Shown: positions 1 to 9,337, counted from the stretch's first letter. The stretch: DNA of 64,000 bases from Flavimobilis soli (GCF_002564025.1 NZ_PDJH01000001.1:2170001-2234000); one strand, 5' to 3'. Notes: a model not told the origin generated them from the letters alone. Program-made: numbers and translations.

Positions 1-138
1 GACGTCGCGGGCCTGGTCGACGGCGTCGTGCCGGCGCTCCGGGCGAGCGGCCTGTTCCGCCGCGAGTACCCGGGGGCGACGCTGCGCGAGTCCCTCGCGC
101 TCACGCCGTCGGGCGTGGAGGCCCTCGCCGGCGTCTGA
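1..138 (+). CDS. C-terminal end of an NtaA/SnaA/DszA-type FMN-dependent monooxygenase (5' truncated)
   Basis: The window opens inside a gene, with 45 codons and a TGA visible. The tail (LRASGLFRREYPGATLRESL and following) resembles the conserved C-terminus of nitrilotriacetate monooxygenase component A-type proteins, in which a 'GLFRxEYxGxTLRExL' stretch closes the protein. Members of this bacterial luciferase-like family use reduced FMN from a partner reductase to oxidise organosulfur, aminopolycarboxylate or similar substrates. The active-site region lies outside the window, so the substrate cannot be inferred. A strong hairpin follows 12 bp after the stop. Family assignment rests only on this short tail and is moderate. 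Confidence 0.55.
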   Translation, partial: DVAGLVDGVVPALRASGLFRREYPGATLRESLALTPSGVEALAGV

Positions 139-150
139 CCTCGCTCGTCC

Positions 151-184
151 GACGCCCCGCCCGGTCCTCTCCGGGCGGGGCGTC
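151..184 (+). terminator. Intrinsic-type hairpin after the monooxygenase gene
   Basis: Perfect 14-bp stem (151-164 with 171-184) and a 6-nt loop (TCCTCT), starting 12 bp after the stop. There is no T-tract, which is usual for actinobacterial terminators. Confidence 0.7.
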
Positions 185-205
185 GTCGTGTCCAGGGGCC
201 CCCAC

Positions 206-436
206 GGATCGCCCTGGTGCACACCTGTGGCGTGCAACGGAGCGATTGGTCGGGACGGGGGAGCGACGGATCGCCCTGGTGCACACCTGTGGCGTGCAAC
301 GGAGCGATTGGTCGGGACGGGGGAGCGACGGATCGCCCTGGTGCACACCTGTGGCGTGCAACGGAGCGATCGGTCGGGACGGGTGAGCGACGGACCGCCC
401 TGGTGCACACCTGTGGCGTGCCACGCAGCGATCGGT
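206..436. repeat. Tandem array of four palindromic elements, 62-bp period
   Basis: Four 45-bp copies start at 206, 268, 330 and 392, exactly 62 bp apart. Copies 1-3 are nearly identical and copy 4 has several substitutions. Each copy is an imperfect palindrome, with left arm GATCGCCCTGGTGCAC and right arm GTGCAACGGAGCGATY around a short centre. The 17-bp spacer (roughly CGGGACGGGGGAGCGAC) is repeated as well, so the whole 62-bp unit was amplified. Related elements occur at about 19.5, 42.8 and 44.2 kb. Confidence 0.9.
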
Positions 437-718
437 CGGGCGAGCTCGCACCGGGCGCGTCCGGGAAGGGCCCCGCGGCGGCGGGCGGCGTCAGTGGGGC
501 GCCACACCGCAGCCGGAGGGGCTGTCTGCGCTGGTGGGTGGGGTCGCTCACAAGCCGGGCGCGTTCTGGTACGTGCGTGCTAACGTCGACGACGGTGCCC
601 ATCGGCACCCGATCGAGCGTGAGCCCGTCGCCACCGCGGCACGGGCCCACCCACGGCGTGCATCACCTGCTCCTCGTAGCAAGGCGGCACCAGCCAGACC
701 TTTCTAGGAGCACTTGAG
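437..718 (+). promoter_or_regulatory. Leader region of the MFS gene with a 40-codon upstream ORF
   Basis: A -10-like TAACGT (581-586) lies 8 bp before a GTG at 595. That GTG opens a 40-codon ORF (595-717) ending in TGA one base before the TTG start (719) of the transporter. The layout is that of a leaderless leader peptide coupled to a downstream exporter, as in translational attenuators of resistance genes. The encoded peptide includes HHLLLVARRHQPD. I find no strong terminator or anti-terminator pair. No other gene is visible in this stretch. Confidence 0.35.
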
Positions 719-1972
719 TTGAGCATCGTCACGCCCGCGCGCCCCGACGCCACCGCGGCCGGCACCGAGCACGTCCCCACCCTGATCGCCGCGACCGGCC
801 TCGGCTACTATCCCCTCGCCTTCGTCGCGCGTCTCCCGTTCGCGATGGTCGTCGTCGGCGTCCTCACGTACGTCGTCGCGATGACCGGGTCGGTCGCCCT
901 CGGCGGCCTCGCCGCGGGTGCGGTCGGCGTCGGCGTCGTGATCGCCGGGCCGGTCGTCGGGGCGACGGTCGACCGCCGCGGACAGCGCACGGTCCTTCCC
1001 GCGGTCGCTCTCGCGAACGTCGTCGCGGTGCTCGCTCTCGCGTTCGCCGTCGGGCAGGGCGTGCCGAGCTGGGCCGTCGTCGCGTGCTCGTTCCTCGCGG
1101 GTGCGACTGTCCCGCAGGTCGCGCCGCTGTCGCGGACGCGCCTCGTGACGCTCGTGGGCGAGCGCCTCGCGCCGAACCGCCGGGTCAAGGCGTTCGCGCG
1201 GGTCATGTCGTACGAGTCGGCCGTCGACGAGACGGCGTTCGTCGTCGGGCCCGTGCTCGTCGGCCTGCTCGCGGCGTGGATCGCGCCGTGGCTGCCGCTC
1301 GTCACCGCGGCCGCGCTGAGCCTGACGGCGGTCGTCGCCTTCGCGCTGCACCCGACGGGCGCGGTCCGGGCGCACGCGGCGCACGACGCCGAGCGCGCCC
1401 CGCTGCGCGAGGTCGTCCGCGCCCGCGTGCTCGTCGTCGTCGCGGGAGCCTTCGCGGTCGGTCTTTTCTTCGGGGCGACGCTGACGTCGCTCACCGCGCA
1501 CATGGGTGCGCAGGGTCGCGCGGACGACGCCGGCCTGCTGTACGGCGCGATGGGTCTGACGTCCGCGACGCTCGCGCTCGGGGCGGCGGCGCTGCCGCGC
1601 GCGTTCGTCGCGCGGTGGCGCTGGGTGGGCTTCGCGGTCGTGATCGCGGCGTCGGCTGCGTTCTACGCGCAGCTCGGGGTGTCGGCGCGCCCGACGGTCG
1701 CACTGCTGCTCATGGGCATGGGTGTGGGCCCGGTGCTCGTGACGCTGCTGAGCATGGCGTCGGACCGCAGCCCGGTCGGGCGTGCGGCGACGACGATGAC
1801 GCTCGCGACGGCGGCGCTGAGCCTCGCGCAGGCGCTCGCGTCGGCGCTGACGGGCCAGGTCGCGGAGCGCGTGGGCGCGCCCGCGGCGATGTGGCTGCCG
1901 CTCGCGGCTGCGGGGCTGCTGCTCGTGCTGGGCGGCGTGAACGTCCTGGTGGAGCGCCGCGCGGGGCGCTGA
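719..1972 (+). CDS. MFS transporter, probable drug or metabolite exporter
   Basis: 417 residues with the alternating hydrophobic segments of a 12-TM major facilitator. The conserved loop between TM2 and TM3 reads GPVVGATVDRRGQR, close to the MFS motif-A pattern. The start is TTG at 719, chosen because AGGAG (706-710) sits 8 bp upstream and no ATG fits in frame. The gene stands alone, with a 40-codon leader ORF ending 1 bp before its start. This suggests attenuation or translational coupling, an arrangement known upstream of antibiotic efflux genes. The substrate cannot be predicted from sequence. The call is firm at superfamily level only. Confidence 0.8.
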   Translation: MSIVTPARPDATAAGTEHVPTLIAATGLGYYPLAFVARLPFAMVVVGVLTYVVAMTGSVALGGLAAGAVGVGVVIAGPVVGATVDRRGQRTVLPAVALANVVAVLALAFAVGQGVPSWAVVACSFLAGATVPQVAPLSRTRLVTLVGERLAPNRRVKAFARVMSYESAVDETAFVVGPVLVGLLAAWIAPWLPLVTAAALSLTAVVAFALHPTGAVRAHAAHDAERAPLREVVRARVLVVVAGAFAVGLFFGATLTSLTAHMGAQGRADDAGLLYGAMGLTSATLALGAAALPRAFVARWRWVGFAVVIAASAAFYAQLGVSARPTVALLLMGMGVGPVLVTLLSMASDRSPVGRAATTMTLATAALSLAQALASALTGQVAERVGAPAAMWLPLAAAGLLLVLGGVNVLVERRAGR

Positions 1973-2002
1973 CCGGACGGCACGGCCCCTCGAGCTGGTA
2001 GG

Positions 2003-2037
2003 TAGACAGTCTGACTAGGTAGCGATACGTTCTAGTC
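2003..2037 (+). promoter_or_regulatory. Leaderless promoter and probable autoregulatory operator of the PadR gene
   Basis: TAGACA (2003-2008), a 17-bp spacer and TACGTT (2026-2031) form a good sigma-70-type promoter whose expected start point falls on the ATG at 2038, so the mRNA is probably leaderless. An inverted repeat GACTAG (2013-2018)/CTAGTC (2032-2037) with a 13-bp centre brackets the -10. This is a natural site for PadR autorepression. Confidence 0.6.
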
Positions 2038-2403
2038 ATGTCCGAGAACGCATGGCCCGCCGAGTGGCTCCGTGGCGTCCTCGAGCCGTGCGTGCTGCGC
2101 GTCCTCGCCGACGGCCCCACGTACGGCTACGCGATCGCCGAGCGCCTCGCCGACCTCGGCCTCGGCCGCCTGAAGGGCGGCACCCTCTACCCGCTCCTCG
2201 GGCGCATGGAGTCCTCCGGCTACGTCACCGTCGAGTGGCGCGCCGGCGCGGGCGGCCCCGGGCGCAAGTTCTACGAGCTCACCGAGGCAGGCCGCACCGC
2301 GCTCGCGGACGCGACCGCCCGCTGGGAGCAGTTCACGACGACGACCCGCTCGATCCTCGCGCCTGCGGCGGACCGACCGGACCCGACCCCGGAGGTGCTC
2401 TGA
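2038..2403 (+). CDS. PadR family transcriptional regulator
   Basis: 121 residues, the size of small PadR proteins. The winged-helix domain covers most of the chain: VLRVLADGPTYGYAIAERL (helix 1-2), then LKGGTLYPLLGRMESSGYV, the typical PadR recognition-helix and wing region, then GPGRKFYELTEAGR. The C-terminal helix used for dimerisation is short. The gene overlaps the next one by one base (TGATG), a hallmark of PadR/HAAS-membrane-protein pairs that control envelope or efflux functions. No RBS precedes the ATG. The promoter geometry indicates a leaderless message and an overlapping inverted repeat suggests autoregulation. Confidence 0.88.
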   Translation: MSENAWPAEWLRGVLEPCVLRVLADGPTYGYAIAERLADLGLGRLKGGTLYPLLGRMESSGYVTVEWRAGAGGPGRKFYELTEAGRTALADATARWEQFTTTTRSILAPAADRPDPTPEVL

Positions 2404-3116
2404 TGGCACACGCCCCCGACCCGACGTCCCTCGCACCCCACCTCGACGCCGCCTGGGTCGACGACTTCGTCGTCCGGCTCCGGCTGCGTGACGTCCCCGG
2501 CGACCGCATCGGCGACGCCCTCGCGGAGGTCGACGCGCACTGCGCCGACTCGGGCGAGACCGCCCTCGAGGCGTTCGGCGACCCGACCGGGTACGCGGAC
2601 AGCCTCGACCTGCCGAGCGAGCCCGACGAGGCGGGCGTGCGTCGCACCCTCGTCGGCAGCGGCCTGCAGATCGCCGGTCTGCTCCTCGCGCCGCAGGCCG
2701 TCGGCACGCTCGCGACCGGCGGACGCCTGCCGATCACCGCCGGCGCCGTGACGACCCTCGCTGTCACCCTCGCGGTCCTCGCCGCCGTCGCGACGTGGCA
2801 CGACCAGCTGCTGCGCCACGTGCTCGCACGGCCCTGGCCGTGGAGCATCGGCGCTGGCCTCCTGGCCAGCGCGAGCGTCCTGCCCATGCTGCTCTGGGAG
2901 TCGCCCGTGGCCGACGTCGACCCGTGGGTCGGCATCATCGCCGCCGTCGCCCTGCTCGCGGCAGGCGTCGTCGTCCAGGCGCGCGCCCTCGGTGCGGGCG
3001 ACCCCGTCCTCCTGCCGGGCGCAGAGCGACCCGCACCGCGCGTCGACGCGGTCGTGTGGATGATGCCGGCGGCCGCCGTCGTGCTCAGCGCGTTCGCGTG
3101 GTTCGTCGCGCGCTGA
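2403..3116 (+). CDS. HAAS-type (DUF1700-like) integral membrane protein paired with PadR
   Basis: 237 residues. The N-terminal ~80 residues form a soluble helical domain with the 'VRLRLRDVPGDRIGDALAEVDAHCADSG..ALEAFGDPTGYADSL' pattern of HAAS/DUF1700 domains. About five hydrophobic segments follow. The ATG at 2403 overlaps the PadR stop, with GGAGGTG (2391-2397) as RBS inside padR. The family is known for co-occurrence with PadR regulators and is proposed to transmit membrane signals. A specific function is unknown. Confidence 0.7.
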   Translation: MAHAPDPTSLAPHLDAAWVDDFVVRLRLRDVPGDRIGDALAEVDAHCADSGETALEAFGDPTGYADSLDLPSEPDEAGVRRTLVGSGLQIAGLLLAPQAVGTLATGGRLPITAGAVTTLAVTLAVLAAVATWHDQLLRHVLARPWPWSIGAGLLASASVLPMLLWESPVADVDPWVGIIAAVALLAAGVVVQARALGAGDPVLLPGAERPAPRVDAVVWMMPAAAVVLSAFAWFVAR

Positions 3117-3222
3117 ACCTCCCCCCACGAGACGGTCGCGGTCCCCTAGGATCGGACGTGGTCGCCCGGCGCCCCGCCCGGCGGCCGCACACCACGACAC
3201 GACCACCCGGCCAGGCCGGTGA

Positions 3223-4506
<1,284 letters not shown>

Positions 4507-4599
4507 CCTCCCCGCCCGCCGGACCGGCGGGCACCCGACACCGCGGCGCGCAGCACCGCGGAGCACAGCACCGCGGAGCAAAGCGCGCAGCGGCACACA

Positions 4600-4643
4600 G
4601 CGCAGCGGCCCGGGATCCCCCAGATCCCGGGCCGCTGCGCTTT
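4600..4643. terminator. Strong bidirectional intrinsic terminator
   Basis: Perfect 18-bp stem (4600-4617/4623-4640) with a CCCCA loop, then TTT. It lies between the convergent aminotransferase gene and the membrane protein gene ending at 4730, and can serve both. Confidence 0.8.
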
Positions 4644-4648
4644 CCCCC

Positions 4649-4702
4649 TGCGTCGCGCGGCCCCCGTGCGTCGCGCGGCCCCCGTGCGTCGCGCGACCCC
4701 CT
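4649..4702. repeat. 18-bp tandem repeat, three copies
   Basis: Three near-perfect copies of an 18-bp unit (about TGCGTCGCGCGGCCCCCG) lie in the convergent gap after the terminator, with no coding role visible. Confidence 0.7.
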
Positions 4703-4729
4703 GCGGCGCCCGACCGCCGCGTCGCGCCG

Positions 4730-5962
4730 TCAGTCGAGGACGACGTCCGCGATCTTGTCGACGACCGTGACCGGGACGTTGCTGTCCGGCGCCCACGCTG
4801 CGTCCTGGCTCTGGCCCTCCTTGAGGACGAGGTCGACGGCGCCCCACAGCTCGTAGGTGCCCGACGCCAGCCTCTCGCCGTCGGCGCACGCCATCACCGG
4901 GACGAGGGCGGGGCGGTCGGCGCTGCCCTCGGACGGGATCTCGACGAGGTCCACCTGCTCGTCGACGTCGTCGGCGGCGAGGTCGAGCGGCTTGCCGACG
5001 ACGCGACCGTCCTTGACGAGGACGCCGCGGACGGCGCCCACGTTCGCGAGGTAGTCGACGTCGGACGCGTTCGTGATCGAGACGGTCGTCGACCAGACGC
5101 CCTTCGCGACGTCGTCCTTGTCGACGACCATGCCGAGCTCGTCAGGGCCCGTGAAACCGAAGCCCTGCTCCACCGCCGCAGGAGCAACGTCGCACGCGAA
5201 CGTCGTGCCGGCCGTCGCACCGGTCGTCGGGGAGAGCACCGTGACGGGCGCGCTCCACAGGCGGACCGGCGTGCCGGTGCCCCAGCCCTTCTGGCTCGAC
5301 GTCCAGGTCTCCTGGGACCAGGCCGCCGTCTCGGCGTCGAGGTACGCGTAGACCTCGTACGGCTCGCCCTCGGGGGCGTCGGACCCGTCACACATCGTCG
5401 GGGTCGTGGGTGAGAGCGGCTCCGACGTCGTGCGCGCCCCGACCACGTCCTCGCGGAAGGGCGTCGGTGTCTGCGTCGTCGTGCCGATGACGACGCCGTC
5501 GCGCACGAGCGCGTAGCTGACCCAGCCGGTCGACCCGATCACGAGGTCCTCGTCGGTGTCGTTGACGATCACCATCTCCGGGATCGCGTTCGACCTGGAC
5601 GCGCCGGTCGCGGCCGCGAGGTGCAGATCGCCCCAGGCGGCCCCGCTCACCGAGGTGCCGCACGCCGGGAACGTGGCCGGGGTCTCGGGTGCCGGCGACG
5701 CCGGAACCGCAGGTTCTGCGGTGAGGCGCCCGGCGTACTGTGTGATGCCGACACCGACGGCGGCGACCGTGGCCACGGTCGCGACGGCAGCGATGCTGCG
5801 GGTGCGGGCGCGCCGGACGCGCAGCGCGGTGGCACGGCGCCGGACGGACGCGATCATCGCGTCGTCGGACAGGGTCGAGAACCCTGCCTCCTCCTCGGCG
5901 GACGCGCCGATCGCTTCGAGGAGGTCAGGGAGGTCAGGGCTGGTTCCGTGGTGCTGGTTCAT
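4730..5962 (-). CDS. Single-pass modular membrane protein paired with ECF sigma factor (two extracellular modules)
   Basis: 410 residues. A cytoplasmic N-terminus of about 55 residues ends in a basic cluster, followed by one TM segment (about 57-75) and a Thr/Pro/Ala-rich extracytoplasmic part. That part holds two related modules (about 95-245 and 255-400). Each has a Cys near its start (FPACG, FACDV), a 'LVRDGVVIG' or 'LVKDGRVVG' strand, a second Cys (MCDG, MACADG) and an 'AxYEVYAYLD'/'GTYELWGAVD' strand. The ATG overlaps the sigma factor stop (ATGA). Position and topology suggest an anti-sigma or sensor role, but no zinc anti-sigma motif is present. Paralogous to the 576-residue protein at 6807-8537, which has three modules. 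No family name is assigned. Confidence 0.72.
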   Translation of the reverse strand: MNQHHGTSPDLPDLLEAIGASAEEEAGFSTLSDDAMIASVRRRATALRVRRARTRSIAAVATVATVAAVGVGITQYAGRLTAEPAVPASPAPETPATFPACGTSVSGAAWGDLHLAAATGASRSNAIPEMVIVNDTDEDLVIGSTGWVSYALVRDGVVIGTTTQTPTPFREDVVGARTTSEPLSPTTPTMCDGSDAPEGEPYEVYAYLDAETAAWSQETWTSSQKGWGTGTPVRLWSAPVTVLSPTTGATAGTTFACDVAPAAVEQGFGFTGPDELGMVVDKDDVAKGVWSTTVSITNASDVDYLANVGAVRGVLVKDGRVVGKPLDLAADDVDEQVDLVEIPSEGSADRPALVPVMACADGERLASGTYELWGAVDLVLKEGQSQDAAWAPDSNVPVTVVDKIADVVLD

Positions 5963-6510
5963 CGCACACCTCCGATGGTGATCGCGTCGAGGTCGTCGAG
6001 GTGGGCGGCGGGCAGCGGGCCCACCATCCCCTCGAGCCGGGAGACAGCGTCGGAGAGATAGCGCTTGACGGTCCCGACCGCGAGCGAGAGCTCGGCGGCG
6101 ATCTGCGCGACCGTCATGTCCTCGTAGAACCTGAGGACGACGCACGCCCGCTCGCGTGGGCCCAGTGCGCTGAGCGCACGCTGGACGTCGATCCGCACCG
6201 GGACGGTGTCGGGGGTGGACTCGCCTGTCGGCGGCTGTACGTCGGGTGTCACCACGAGGTGCCGGAGAGTCGCCCAGTGCCGGCGGCGGCGGAACCCGTC
6301 GATGTACGTGTTGCGGATCGCCCGCCGCACGTACGCCTCGAGCGCGTCGACCTCGTGGGGGAGGCGTCGGCCCCCGAACACGGAGACGAGCGCGTCCTGG
6401 ACGAGGTCCTCCGCCTCGCGGAGGTCGGAGCAGAGCAGGAAGGCATATGCCGTGAGCGCTCTGCGGCGTTGCCGCACGAGCGCGTCGAGTGCCTGCTCCC
6501 AGCCGTCCAT
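5959..6510 (-). CDS. ECF RNA polymerase sigma factor (SigE-like group), copy 1
   Basis: 183 residues. Region 2 is seen in YAFLLCSDLREAEDLVQDALVSVF followed by AYVRRAIRNTYIDGFRRRR. Region 4 is LGPRERACVVLRFYEDMTVAQIAAELSLAVGTVKRYLSDA, a helix-turn-helix that reads the -35 element. The ATG at 6510 has AGGGGA six bases upstream. The gene overlaps the membrane protein gene by four bases, so the two are translationally coupled. The putative own promoter (6564-6591) matches that of the neighbouring paralogue, which suggests autoregulation or cross-regulation. Confidence 0.9.
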   Translation of the reverse strand: MDGWEQALDALVRQRRRALTAYAFLLCSDLREAEDLVQDALVSVFGGRRLPHEVDALEAYVRRAIRNTYIDGFRRRRHWATLRHLVVTPDVQPPTGESTPDTVPVRIDVQRALSALGPRERACVVLRFYEDMTVAQIAAELSLAVGTVKRYLSDAVSRLEGMVGPLPAAHLDDLDAITIGGVR

Positions 6511-6563
6511 CAGATCCCCTGTGCCTGCGTCGTCGTGCTGTCCGTCCTGCTGTCACAAGCCCA

Positions 6564-6591
6564 GACGAACGAGAGGCGGAAAAGGTTGGGG
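6564..6591 (-). promoter_or_regulatory. ECF-type promoter of sigma operon 1
   Basis: On the minus strand CCCCAAC (6591-6585), 17 bases and CGTC (6567-6564). An AAC-containing -35 and a CGTC -10 are typical of ECF sigma promoters. The same CCCCAAC-N17-CGTC pattern stands upstream of the second sigma operon at 9338-9365. The expected transcript start is about 45 bp before the sigma start. Confidence 0.6.
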
Positions 6592-6630
6592 TCGCCCTGT
6601 GACGAGATCACGGTAGGGGCGCGGACCCAC

Positions 6631-6689
6631 GCCGAGGTCGGCGCGCGGGTCTGGCTCGGGGGAAATCAGACCAGCGCGCCGACCTCGGC
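6631..6689. terminator. Long hairpin between the two sigma operons
   Basis: Perfect 16-bp outer stem (6631-6646/6674-6689), one mismatch, then a 6-bp inner stem (6648-6653/6667-6672) with a 13-nt loop. It lies downstream of sigma operon 2 and upstream of the promoter of operon 1, so it probably insulates one from the other. A regulatory cruciform cannot be excluded. Confidence 0.5.
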
Positions 6690-6721
6690 CTCGGGGGATG
6701 GGGTCCGGCGTCGGCAGGGCC

Positions 6722-6752
6722 CGGGCGGCACGCCCCCTGCGCGTGCCGCCCG
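6722..6752 (-). terminator. Hairpin after sigma operon 2
   Basis: Perfect 12-bp stem (6722-6733/6741-6752) with a 7-nt loop, about 55 bp beyond the stop of the 576-residue membrane protein gene on the minus strand. Confidence 0.6.
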
Positions 6753-6806
6753 ATGCCTGCCTTTACCCCCTTGTGTCGTGGGCGGCCCAGGTCTTGCACT
6801 GCCGTC

Positions 6807-8537
6807 TCAGGAAATCCTGACGGAGCCCAGGCGGCCGATCGAGACCTCGCTCGAGCCGCCCTCCGGGGTGACCTCGAGCTGGGCCCAGACCTCGTACGTC
6901 CCGGCGGGGAGCGGCTCGGCGGAGCCGCACACCTGGGTGCTGAACCCGGCGGCGGTCTTCGCGGAGCCTCCGGGACCCAGGTCGACGGTGGACGGGACTT
7001 CCTCGAGCGTCGTCGTGCGGACCTCCCCGACGACGCGGCCGTCGAGCGTGAGGACCGTCTGGATCGCCTTGCCGAGCTTGCCGCGGAAGGAGACGCGCTC
7101 GTCCTCGTTGATGAGGTCGACCGCGATCTCGGTGGCCGCGTCACCGTTCACGAAGGTCTCGCCCGGCTCGCCGAGCGTGAGCGCCGTGTCGGAGTAGCCG
7201 GGCACCGCGGCCGCGCACTCGGGGAAGACGGCGAGCGGGTCGACCTTCGGCAGGACGGGCGCGTCACCGAGGGTGACGTGCTCGCGCTGCGCGAAGACGG
7301 TGAACTCGTAGTCGGGGACCCACATCCTGGCGACGACGAGCATCTCGTACTCGCCGGCCGCGAGCGGCTGTCCGGTCTGGCAGTCGACGCCGGAGATCTC
7401 CGGGAAGAACGCCTCGGCCGGGGTGGCGCCCGTCTCCTCGACCGTCGACCGCCACGCGTCGGGCGAGCCGACGTACCAGGGATCCTCGCCGTTCGACGTG
7501 ACGCGGGTGGAGACGACCTTGCCGTCGCGGATCAGGTACACCTCGACGTCGTCGCCGAAGTAGGTGTCGCCCGTGACGCTGCTGACGTCGAGGCGCACCT
7601 TGCGCCTCACGACGTCCTCGATGGGGAGCGCGTCCTGCGGAGGCGTGACCTCGGCGAGGACGACGGGCTTGCCGTTCATCTGCGGGAAGTCGGGGGCGGT
7701 GATCTCGCTCGTCGGCATCGCGCACGAGAGCGCGGGCTCCTGCGACCCGCCGACGGTCGGTCCGACGCGGAGCTTCCACGGGCCGCCCCACACGCGGGCG
7801 CTCGTGGGCGCGGCACCCTCGCTCGCAGCGTCGGTGACGGTCGCGTCGACGTACGAGTAGACGTCGTACTCGCCGGCGACCTCGGACTCGGGGCCGTCGC
7901 ACATCGCGATGCCGGCACGCTCGAGCGGCTCGCCGTGGTCGCCGGGGGAGAGGTTCTCCTGGCGGTACGGCTCGGGCATCGCGTCCGTCGCGCCGACGAC
8001 GACGCCGTCGCGCACGAGCACGAACGCGGAGTACCCGGTCGACCCGACCGACAGGGCGCTGTCGCCCTGGTTGGTGAACGTGACCTCGAAGATGTCGTCG
8101 ATGCTCTGGACGGCGACAGGCGAGGCGCCGGCGGGCGTCGACACCGCTGGTCCGCCGTCGGCCTCCTCGTACGCGTCGGTCGCGAGGCGCAACCCCGTCG
8201 TGTGCTCGAGCTCGCCGACCGTGGCCCCGCACGCGGGGAACGCCGCAGCCGGGTCGACCGACGGCGTCTGCGACGCAGGCGGCGGAGGCACGGTCGCGCC
8301 GCCGATGTTCTGCGCGATGACGACGCCGCCCACCGCGATCGCCGCGACGCTCGCCGCCGCGACGAGAGCGCGGGAGCGGGTCTGCCGGCGACGGGCGGCC
8401 AGGCCGTGCCGCCGCGCGGTCGCGAGCATCGCCTCGGGCGTGCGGCCCGCGTGCGTCTCGGCTGCCGAGTCGGCGAGGGTGTGGAGGATGTCGGACAGGT
8501 GCTCCGGACGGGACCGGTCGCGGTCGTGACGGTTCAT
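6807..8537 (-). CDS. Single-pass modular membrane protein paired with ECF sigma factor (three extracellular modules)
   Basis: 576 residues. Basic cytoplasmic N-terminus, one TM segment (about 57-76), a Pro-rich stalk, then three related extracytoplasmic modules. They begin at FPACGATVGEL (about 100), near CAMPTSEI (about 265) and at FPECAAAVPGY (about 425). Each ends in a 'xGEYDVYSYVD', 'AGEYEMLVVAR' or 'AGTYEVWAQLE' strand. The first module matches the 410-residue paralogue closely (VGSTGYSAFVLVRDGVVVG against VGSTGWVSYALVRDGVVIG). The ATG overlaps the sigma stop by four bases. Inferred role: membrane sensor or anti-sigma partner; no known zinc anti-sigma motif is visible. Confidence 0.72.
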   Translation of the reverse strand: MNRHDRDRSRPEHLSDILHTLADSAAETHAGRTPEAMLATARRHGLAARRRQTRSRALVAAASVAAIAVGGVVIAQNIGGATVPPPPASQTPSVDPAAAFPACGATVGELEHTTGLRLATDAYEEADGGPAVSTPAGASPVAVQSIDDIFEVTFTNQGDSALSVGSTGYSAFVLVRDGVVVGATDAMPEPYRQENLSPGDHGEPLERAGIAMCDGPESEVAGEYDVYSYVDATVTDAASEGAAPTSARVWGGPWKLRVGPTVGGSQEPALSCAMPTSEITAPDFPQMNGKPVVLAEVTPPQDALPIEDVVRRKVRLDVSSVTGDTYFGDDVEVYLIRDGKVVSTRVTSNGEDPWYVGSPDAWRSTVEETGATPAEAFFPEISGVDCQTGQPLAAGEYEMLVVARMWVPDYEFTVFAQREHVTLGDAPVLPKVDPLAVFPECAAAVPGYSDTALTLGEPGETFVNGDAATEIAVDLINEDERVSFRGKLGKAIQTVLTLDGRVVGEVRTTTLEEVPSTVDLGPGGSAKTAAGFSTQVCGSAEPLPAGTYEVWAQLEVTPEGGSSEVSIGRLGSVRIS

Positions 8538-9094
8538 CGGGTGCCTCCGGGGGCTGCGTCGTCCAGGTCGTCGAGGTGGGCGTCCGCGAGCGGGCCCAGG
8601 TGCTGCTCGAGCCGGGCGACGGCGTCGTGCAGGTAGCGCTTCACGCTGCCGAGGCTCAGCGAGAGCTCGGAGGCGATCTGCGGGACGGTCATGTCCTCGT
8701 AGAAGCGCAGTACGACGCACGCCCGCTCGCGCGGCGACAGCAGCGCGAGGGCGCGCTGCGCGTCGAGCCGTGCGGGGACGTGGTCGACCGTCGCGACGTC
8801 CGACGGCGGCTGCGACTCGGGTGCGACGTGCAGGTGGCGCACGGTCGCCCAGCGCTTGCGACGGCGGAAGCCGTCGAGGAACGTGTTGCGGATCGTGCGG
8901 CGCACGTACGCCTCGGCGCTGCGCACGTCGTCGGGCCCTCGACGCCGCGTGTAGGCGGCGATGAGCGCGTCCTGGACGAGGTCCTCGGCCTCGGCGAGGT
9001 CCCCGGTGAGGAGGAACGCCGAGGAGACGAGGGCGGACGTCCGGGTCCGCACGAGGTCTTCGAGCGCCTCTTCCCAGCCGGTCATGCCTGTCAT
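8534..9094 (-). CDS. ECF RNA polymerase sigma factor (SigE-like group), copy 2
   Basis: 186 residues from the ATG at 9094, collinear with sigma copy 1: MTGWEEALEDLVRTRTSALV aligns with MDGWEQALDALVRQRRRALT. Region 2 is LTGDLAEAEDLVQDALIAAYTRRR and region 4 LSPRERACVVLRFYEDMTVPQIASELSLSLGSVKRYLHDA. GAGGGGG lies directly before the chosen start. The frame stays open to a GTG at 9286, which would add a 64-residue Pro/Ala-rich extension. The promoter at 9338-9365 lies about 240 bp from 9094 but only about 50 bp from 9286, so the start is uncertain. Four-base overlap with the modular membrane protein gene. Confidence 0.88.
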   Translation of the reverse strand: MTGMTGWEEALEDLVRTRTSALVSSAFLLTGDLAEAEDLVQDALIAAYTRRRGPDDVRSAEAYVRRTIRNTFLDGFRRRKRWATVRHLHVAPESQPPSDVATVDHVPARLDAQRALALLSPRERACVVLRFYEDMTVPQIASELSLSLGSVKRYLHDAVARLEQHLGPLADAHLDDLDDAAPGGTR

Positions 9095-9337
9095 GGTCCC
9101 CCTCGGTGCGTAGATCTTGGCGCTCGGCGCCGGGGACGCGCCGGACGGGCCGCCGTCGGGGGCGGCAGGCACCGCTCTCAACGTCGGACGTCGCGCGTCC
9201 CGGGCGGCCGGCCACGCGGCGGGGGGCGTCGGACGTGCGTCCGCTGCTCCTGCTTGCACGGTGTGCCTCCCTGTCATGGCGGGCACGTCGTCCCCGACGC
9301 CCCGGTGGGCGCCCTGCTGGGTGCCTCTACCGGGTAT

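Noticed and set aside
206..436. CRISPR array look-alike (regularly spaced 45-bp repeats)
   Set aside because: The 17-bp spacers are themselves repeated, not unique. Repeat and spacer form one 62-bp tandem unit, and there are no cas genes in the window.
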